Assembly (NCBI GenBank): GCA_017938205.1
Contig: JAGBCA010000038.1
Coordinates: 1 to 54,638, forward strand
DNA: 54,638 bases
Reading direction: 5' to 3'
Origin: Clostridia bacterium
GTDB taxonomy: Bacteria; Bacillota; Clostridia; Oscillospirales; CAG-272
The notes under the pieces were generated by a model, which was not told the origin of the DNA, searched no databases, and saw only the letters and a program-made list of their open reading frames with translations. Made by a program: the position numbers and the translations under genes. Shown one piece after another: positions 50,890-54,638 of the stretch. Each line of letters opens with the position of its first letter. Positions within the stretch are counted from its first letter, which is position 1.

Positions 50890-51408
50890 CTATGCTTGAT
50901 TATTGAAAGATACATACTCTTGGTATTTTCTTAATACAGCATTTCGCATATAGTTTTCGATCAATAACCAACATGGATTGCCGCTTTCGTCAACAGGAAG
51001 AAATATTTTTTCTCTCGAAATTCTGCTATCGTTAATTTCTCTGTTAAAGTTATATTTTTCTGACAATCTATTAAGCATTGCAGCTACAAACAAATACTGA
51101 TAAGCGCTCAATTTGTCGTTTTTCAAATGCGTAACGTGATCACTTGCCACAAACTCAAACGGCTCATAGAAGCAAGAGCCTACACTTCCACTATTTGCAA
51201 GGCTTAAACAATTATTAAATTTACGTACTCCATCGGCATTTTCGATAAAATTATCAACACCGTTATTAAGTGCAGAGGAAGAAACATAGGGTGTTTCCCC
51301 TGCAATTTGATGCTCTCTAATAAGTCGTTTCCCTCGCTGAACTTCTGAAAAAATATCCTTTACAAAGAACTCACGCCAAGTAACACTTTTAAGATTGGTT
51401 AGGGTTGT
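50890..51408 (-). CDS. Specificity subunit, second target-recognition domain (out of frame)
   Basis: This 172-codon open stretch has no start of its own. It begins TTLTNLKSVTWREFFVKDIF and contains GETPYVSSSALNNGVDNF, NSGSVGSCFYEPFEFVASDH and REKIFLPVDESGNPCW. It parallels the first domain almost motif for motif. At nine G in the tract at 51410-51418 it is cut off by TAA at 51399. One more G, or two fewer, joins it to the first domain and gives a protein of about 350 aa. A GTG at 51150 is in frame but has no plausible ribosome site. Each domain would read one half of a bipartite DNA target. Confidence 0.82.
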   Translation of the reverse strand, partial: TTLTNLKSVTWREFFVKDIFSEVQRGKRLIREHQIAGETPYVSSSALNNGVDNFIENADGVRKFNNCLSLANSGSVGSCFYEPFEFVASDHVTHLKNDKLSAYQYLFVAAMLNRLSEKYNFNREINDSRISREKIFLPVDESGNPCWLLIENYMRNAVLRKYQEYVSFNNQA

Positions 51409-51938
51409 ACCCCCCCCCGAATTTCCAAAATTTTCCTGTTTGCGTATTCGAGGTATTCTTTTCTCTTGATTTCTTCACGCTCTTTGATGAAGGTTTCCAT
51501 AAAGTCGTAGTCAGGTTGCCCGTCATTATCAATTGGAAGCATTATTCTTTGCCTTTTGAGACGTCCGGTACCCATTTTATAACCGTAATTATATTTGTCT
51601 TTTTGTTGAGTGATTTGATTTGTAATAAATAAAGCAACAAATTCGTTACTGTGCCTTTTAAGCTTTAACTTTCTGCAATCATTAGAATACAATGCTTTGT
51701 ACTTATGATAAAAAGAATAACCGACACTTCCATTACGATTAACAGATATAGCGTTTTCCTCAAGTGTTTCGTTAGTGTTTGAAACATAATACTTTATGCC
51801 GTTATTAGATGCTGTTGAAGTTATATATGGAATATCTCCTTCAACTCTCTCAGCATCATATATATCTCGCCCTGACTCAATTTCGCATATATCACATATA
51901 AAAAACGATTTCCATTCTCTATCACTTATCTGTAACAT
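51399..51938 (-). CDS. Specificity subunit, first target-recognition domain (as sequenced)
   Basis: As sequenced it encodes about 179 aa: one target-recognition domain (DREWKSFFICDICEIESG, DIPYITSTASNNGIKYYV, NRNGSVGYSFYHKYKALYS, GRLKRQRIMLPIDNDGQPDY) and one helical spacer (EREEIKRKEYLEYANRKI). It then runs into nine G and stops. Translation probably starts at ATG 51938 with GGAGG eight bases upstream; this overlaps the end of the nuclease-methylase gene by 17 bases, giving tight coupling. In two-subunit type IIB enzymes the B subunit chooses the target. A half subunit could dimerise to read a palindrome, as known for truncated HsdS proteins. Confidence 0.85.
   Translation of the reverse strand: MLQISDREWKSFFICDICEIESGRDIYDAERVEGDIPYITSTASNNGIKYYVSNTNETLEENAISVNRNGSVGYSFYHKYKALYSNDCRKLKLKRHSNEFVALFITNQITQQKDKYNYGYKMGTGRLKRQRIMLPIDNDGQPDYDFMETFIKEREEIKRKEYLEYANRKILEIRGGVQP
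51410..51418 (-). repeat. Poly-G tract of nine in the specificity gene
   Basis: Nine consecutive G on the coding strand, at the exact boundary between the first domain's helical spacer and the second domain. At nine the frame ends in TAA nine bases later; at eight it also stops soon after; at ten or seven it continues through the second domain. It is the longest homopolymer run I noticed inside a gene here. Confidence 0.9.
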
Positions 51939-53847
51939 CTTCATCACCTCCATCAAAGAGATATTTTCTGCCCTGCATAATCATTGAAAATTCAAAAGAA
52001 AGATAATCACCTATTGTTTTATCAAAATCTTCCTCCGTAGGCAACTCATCGTTAAAATAATAGAAGCTATGTAGCCACTCATCCGTGCTTTCAACAGTCG
52101 TTTCAACGCAGAATTTGGTTTCACTTTCTATTTTGTCAAACCAAACATCAAGCAAGTGTTGCTTTTTATCTTTGGCGGATTCCGTTTCAACAAGTCCTAT
52201 ATGGGGAGCAACCTTATAACCATCGTCCTCAAAATTGATAAATTTACATTTTTTGTCGGCGGGGTGCGGCTCTCCGGCGGTAAATATTGCTATACAAGGC
52301 ATTGTACCAACGCCGTAAAACGTGTCCTTGCTAAGCGTTATTACTCCCTCTAAGGTATGGTGCTTATAAATATTTTCCTTTATTGCCTGTTCCTCTTTGG
52401 TTTTTCCCGTCATTGATGACTGAGGAACGATAACAATACATCTTGCGCCCACCGATAACGAATTAAGCAGATGTTCCGTAAATGCCAACTCATACAAATC
52501 GGGATTTTGCTTAGAGCCTTGCGAATACGGCGGATTCATCATACCAACTGTTGATTGTTTTAACTGTAATTTGTTGGGATCTTGCTTTAGAAAATCATCG
52601 TTGATCAAATTGCTCTTGCCATCGCCACGCAAAATCATATTTGTCGTTGCTATGGTAAACATATTAGGGCGAAGCTCTATACCATGGAGTTGGTTGCGGC
52701 GAATACTCTTTTGCTGTGCAGGATCGTCTTTTGCTACGGCGAGCATATTGTGCATTGCCGCAATTAAAAAACCTGCCGTACCACAACAAGGATCAAATAC
52801 AACGTCAGTCTTTTTCAAATCGGCAAGGTCACAAAACAGCTGAGTAATATGCTTTGGCGTTAAAATAATACCAAGAGTTTGTCCATCTCCGCCAGAATAG
52901 CTCATAAACTCTCCGTAAAATCTACCAATGTAGTCCTCGGCAGACCTTGAATATCTGATTGAACGATAGATCGTTTTATTCAAAAATTCCGCAAAATGCT
53001 TTAGTGGTGTTTTGTTCAACTTGGCATCGATTTCATTTAACTTCACGGTGTCCTTAATGAAAGCAAATTGACCTAAAATTTTATCTTTCTTTACCGCAGG
53101 AGAAACATTGGCTCTTTGCAAGTTGCTATTGATCGCATCATAAATCTTTTGACCGTCGGTTTTAATCTGGTCGCCTGTCAAATCCTCAATAGAGAAATTC
53201 TTAAATTCCATTTCTCGAAGTGCAAGCATAATTCCCGATACAATCAGAGGTTTTTCTGTATCAAGCAAATTTCCGTAGTTTCTTAAATCCTCGTGAAGTG
53301 TCGCAGCGTCCTTCAATATTTCAGCGGTTTCTTTTTCGGCATCGGTACTTTCCTTCAATATTTCTCTGATATAATACTCATCTATATTATCTTCATTGAA
53401 GGAAATAAATGATTGCACCTCGGGTAATTCGCGGTAGTATTCTGTTTCATCTACATAAATTGGGCTGATTTTATGCTTTTTCTGATCCCCTGATACACCG
53501 AAGGCAATCACTTTTTTATAGCTTGTATTTTTCACAAGGTGCTTGGCGTAGAATAAAGCTCCGTTAACGGCGTAATCGGTAATATCACTTGTTTTCATAG
53601 AAACAAGCCCCTTGCCATCAAACTTTATATGATGCGACAAATCCGCTTTATCCTCAATAACGAGCAAATAATCCTTTACCACACCGACATACTCGGGGAA
53701 TCCTGCTTTTCCGGTACCTCTCTTCGATGCGGTCCTTAAGGCATCGTTGAGTTCTTTTATTGTACTACCTTGCGGGTCAAGGTGTATATCTGCTTCGTTT
53801 AGAAGCGTAAAAACCCACAAATCAGTTCTAACTTCTTTTTTAGCCAT
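51922..53847 (-). CDS. BcgI-like type IIB restriction-modification A subunit (nuclease + N6-adenine methylase)
   Basis: A 641-aa fusion. The N-terminal PD-(D/E)XK nuclease motif is Pro51-Glu52 ... Glu65-Asp66-Lys67 (FPEYVGVVKDYLLVIEDKAD). A helical linker follows (about 150-330). The N6-adenine methylase has motif I DPCCGTAGF (352-360) for AdoMet and motif IV NPPY (438-441) for catalysis. No separate HsdR gene or helicase motor is present. The size and fusion match BcgI subunit A, about 637 aa, which pairs with a two-domain B subunit of about 341 aa. A type IIB enzyme methylates its site and cuts on both sides. AAGGAG precedes the ATG, which overlaps the ribbon-helix-helix gene by eight bases. 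Confidence 0.85.
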   Translation of the reverse strand: MAKKEVRTDLWVFTLLNEADIHLDPQGSTIKELNDALRTASKRGTGKAGFPEYVGVVKDYLLVIEDKADLSHHIKFDGKGLVSMKTSDITDYAVNGALFYAKHLVKNTSYKKVIAFGVSGDQKKHKISPIYVDETEYYRELPEVQSFISFNEDNIDEYYIREILKESTDAEKETAEILKDAATLHEDLRNYGNLLDTEKPLIVSGIMLALREMEFKNFSIEDLTGDQIKTDGQKIYDAINSNLQRANVSPAVKKDKILGQFAFIKDTVKLNEIDAKLNKTPLKHFAEFLNKTIYRSIRYSRSAEDYIGRFYGEFMSYSGGDGQTLGIILTPKHITQLFCDLADLKKTDVVFDPCCGTAGFLIAAMHNMLAVAKDDPAQQKSIRRNQLHGIELRPNMFTIATTNMILRGDGKSNLINDDFLKQDPNKLQLKQSTVGMMNPPYSQGSKQNPDLYELAFTEHLLNSLSVGARCIVIVPQSSMTGKTKEEQAIKENIYKHHTLEGVITLSKDTFYGVGTMPCIAIFTAGEPHPADKKCKFINFEDDGYKVAPHIGLVETESAKDKKQHLLDVWFDKIESETKFCVETTVESTDEWLHSFYYFNDELPTEEDFDKTIGDYLSFEFSMIMQGRKYLFDGGDEDVTDK

Positions 53848-54022
53848 TGTTTTTCTCCTTCAAATCCTTTGCGAGTATTTCAGTCAAATACTGATTAACG
53901 CTATATCCGCGTTCTTCTTTTTTTCTTTCATGTATTAGTTCCATCATTTGCTCATAAAGCTCGGGCGGCAGTCGCAAAGGAATCGGAATTTTTTGCTTTG
54001 TCGGGGTTTTTGATTTATTCAC
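53840..54022 (-). CDS. Small ribbon-helix-helix DNA-binding protein (likely controller)
   Basis: A 60-aa Arc-type protein. IPIPLRLPPELYEQMMELI gives the beta strand and first helix; GYSVNQYLTEILAKDL gives the second. The gene starts with GTG at 54022, with GGAGG seven bases upstream, and overlaps the A-subunit gene by eight bases, so all three genes form one operon. Its promoter carries two TGATATCA palindromes. RHH proteins commonly autoregulate through such sites, so it is probably a control protein that times expression of the system; this is inferred. Confidence 0.75.
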   Translation of the reverse strand: MNKSKTPTKQKIPIPLRLPPELYEQMMELIHERKKEERGYSVNQYLTEILAKDLKEKNNG

Positions 54023-54038
54023 CTTCCTACCTCCATTT

Positions 54039-54090
54039 TGATATCATAATATCTTGATACTATGATATCATATAAGGAAGAAAATGTCAA
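54039..54090 (-). promoter_or_regulatory. Promoter and repeated palindromic operator of the RM operon
   Basis: On the minus strand TTGACA (54090-54085), 17 bases, TATCAT (54067-54062). TATGATATCATA (54061-54072) is a perfect palindrome covering the -10. A second TGATATCA lies at 54039-54046, 24 bases away, with TGATA-type half-sites between. These are good candidate sites for the RHH protein. Confidence 0.72.
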
Positions 54091-54152
54091 TAATTTTCAA
54101 CAAAAAAGTGCATAAGGATTTACTATGTACAGGTAAATAGTATTCAATTTCG

Positions 54153-54172
54153 GGGAGTTCAAATCCCGTAAG
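54153..54172. repeat. Inner inverted repeat, right copy
   Basis: GGGAGTTCAAATCCCGTAAG is the inverted partner of 50861-50880. It looks like a tRNA T-arm (GTTCAAATC) with no rest of a tRNA around it. Confidence 0.7.
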
Positions 54173-54183
54173 TGTTTAATATC

Positions 54184-54209
54184 TTTTTCTCGTGACTATG
54201 CGAGAAAAG
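54184..54209. repeat. Hairpin
   Basis: TTTTCTCG pairs with CGAGAAAA around TGACTATG. No role assigned. Confidence 0.5.
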
Positions 54210-54222
54210 GATAGAAAAACAA

Positions 54223-54247
54223 AAAAGCCTTGAAAATCAAGGCTTTT
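54223..54247. terminator. Terminator-like hairpin
   Basis: AAAAGCCTTGA pairs perfectly with TCAAGGCTTTT around AAA. There is no nearby gene on the plus strand, so it may close off read-through into the RM locus. Confidence 0.65.
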
Positions 54248-54256
54248 CGCGGCTAT

Positions 54257-54272
54257 ATCTTTTTTATAGCCC
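54257..54272. repeat. Outer inverted repeat, right copy
   Basis: ATCTTTTTTATAGCCC is the exact reverse complement of 50830-50845. It also folds with GGCTATA just upstream. Confidence 0.75.
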
Positions 54273-54278
54273 TTTTTT

Positions 54279-54301
54279 GGTTGCGGGGGCGGGATTTGAA
54301 A
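54279..54301 (-). other. tRNA 3'-end fragment (Met/Ile-like)
   Basis: TGGTTGCGGGGGCGGGATTTGAA begins at 54278, just before a change to unrelated sequence. Read on the minus strand it is a T-loop, T-stem, acceptor strand and CCA, as at the 3' end of a methionine-type tRNA. The rest of the tRNA is missing. Confidence 0.55.
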
Positions 54302-54638
54302 TAATGGTGAAGAATGCTAAGTGCGTACATATCCCAGTCCAGTCGCATAGTTGTTGCGCGTCGCTCGGTACACTCTCTCCTTCAACGCCTTGCTTTGTGG
54401 ACTTCCGTCGCTAAAAACAGTACTCAACTGTTTTTAGCTCGTCACCCAACGAGCACCGCTCGTCGTTCTCGTAACCCGAAGGTCATAGAGCACAGAGCCG
54501 CCACCGCGACCAAAAAGAAAGAACTCAGGACACCCGAATGGGTAACCTGAGTTCTTTTGTATGTGTGGAACTAAATCTCGTTTTTAGGGTATGTGTGTGC
54601 GACAAAAAGTACTTTTTGAAACCCCTAGAAAATAAAAA
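54302..54638. other. Structured non-coding stretch at the window end
   Basis: No gene that I can support. It contains a perfect 12-base hairpin (GCTAAAAACAGT 54410-54421 with ACTGTTTTTAGC 54427-54438), alternating GCTCGT/ACGAGC units at about 54439-54466, and a segment CTCGTAACCCGAAGGTC (54468-54484) that recalls a tRNA anticodon arm but does not fold. A terminator-like hairpin follows (54518-54558; AAAGAACTCAGG with CCTGAGTTCTTT). Confidence 0.5.

Noticed and set aside
50890-51150. Independent 86-aa gene starting at GTG 51150
   Set aside because: The same frame is open far upstream with clear target-recognition-domain sequence, so this is the tail of the specificity subunit and not a separate gene.
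54314-54550. 78-aa open frame near the window end
   Set aside because: It lies over hairpins and tRNA-like pieces, has no ribosome site and an Arg/Ser/Thr-rich random composition.
1-54638. CRISPR array, rRNA or insertion sequence
   Set aside because: No regularly spaced repeats, no rRNA-like sequence and no transposase-like protein were found.

Overview
The window reads as a chromosomal segment of an uncultured, probably gut- or rumen-associated, Gram-positive Clostridia-like bacterium (Bacillota). The inference rests on strong AAGGAGG-type ribosome binding sites, consensus TTGACA-17-TATAAT promoters (often with an extended TG), a clostridial-type pyruvate phosphate dikinase, YitT and MATE membrane proteins, and a long run of carbohydrate-catabolic genes. 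No rRNA, intact tRNA or CRISPR array was seen, so the taxonomy is inference only.

Layout. 1-3004: the 3' end of a GH89-like gene and a GH20 hexosaminidase. 3082-9060: an SDR dehydrogenase, ppdK, a small AT-rich gene held between two near-identical terminator hairpins, and a GltS-type symporter. 9209-15110: two AraC regulators around a three-gene operon (two Gfo/Idh/MocA oxidoreductases and a TIM-barrel isomerase), then a CE7-type acetyl esterase. 15165-18780 (minus): a fused XRE-HTH/BadF-type sugar kinase, a GH42-like hydrolase and an L-rhamnose mutarotase. 18990-21768: uridine kinase, YitT protein, NAT_N/GNAT_C-type acyltransferase. 21877-24355: an SDR plus type I dehydroquinase-like pair, divergent from an AraC gene with overlapping promoters. 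24495-35503: an 895-aa GH20/GH67-like hydrolase, AraC, DMT transporter, DUF4838 protein, Gfo/Idh oxidoreductase, MATE transporter, TIM-barrel isomerase, PHP hydrolase. 35566-39343: CapA-like protein, mannonate dehydratase (uxuA) and GH28 polygalacturonase. 39510-46451: condensation-type acyltransferase, DUF6320-like protein, tag, HSL-type esterase, rhodanese lipoprotein, YdeI protein, XRE/zinc-ribbon protein, split chromate transporter and YjbR protein. 46656-48954: GH20-like hydrolase and divergent AraC regulator.

The theme up to about 49 kb is degradation of plant and host glycans. Released sugars feed through oxidoreductase/isomerase operons, and most catabolic units have their own adjacent AraC regulator.

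From about 49.3 kb the sequence becomes visibly more AT-rich and accessory in content. It holds two small unknown proteins, a four-helix-bundle gene broken by one base, and a two-subunit restriction-modification system that is the most interesting part of the window. Its 641-aa A subunit joins a PD-(D/E)XK nuclease to an N6-adenine methylase, as in type IIB BcgI. Its specificity gene has two target-recognition domains separated by a run of nine G. At nine G the second domain is out of frame; at ten (or seven) it joins the first. A small ribbon-helix-helix protein is encoded just upstream, and its promoter carries two TGATATCA palindromes. Nested inverted repeats resembling tRNA 3' ends flank the whole locus. 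I read it as a phase-variable BcgI-like system on an acquired segment.
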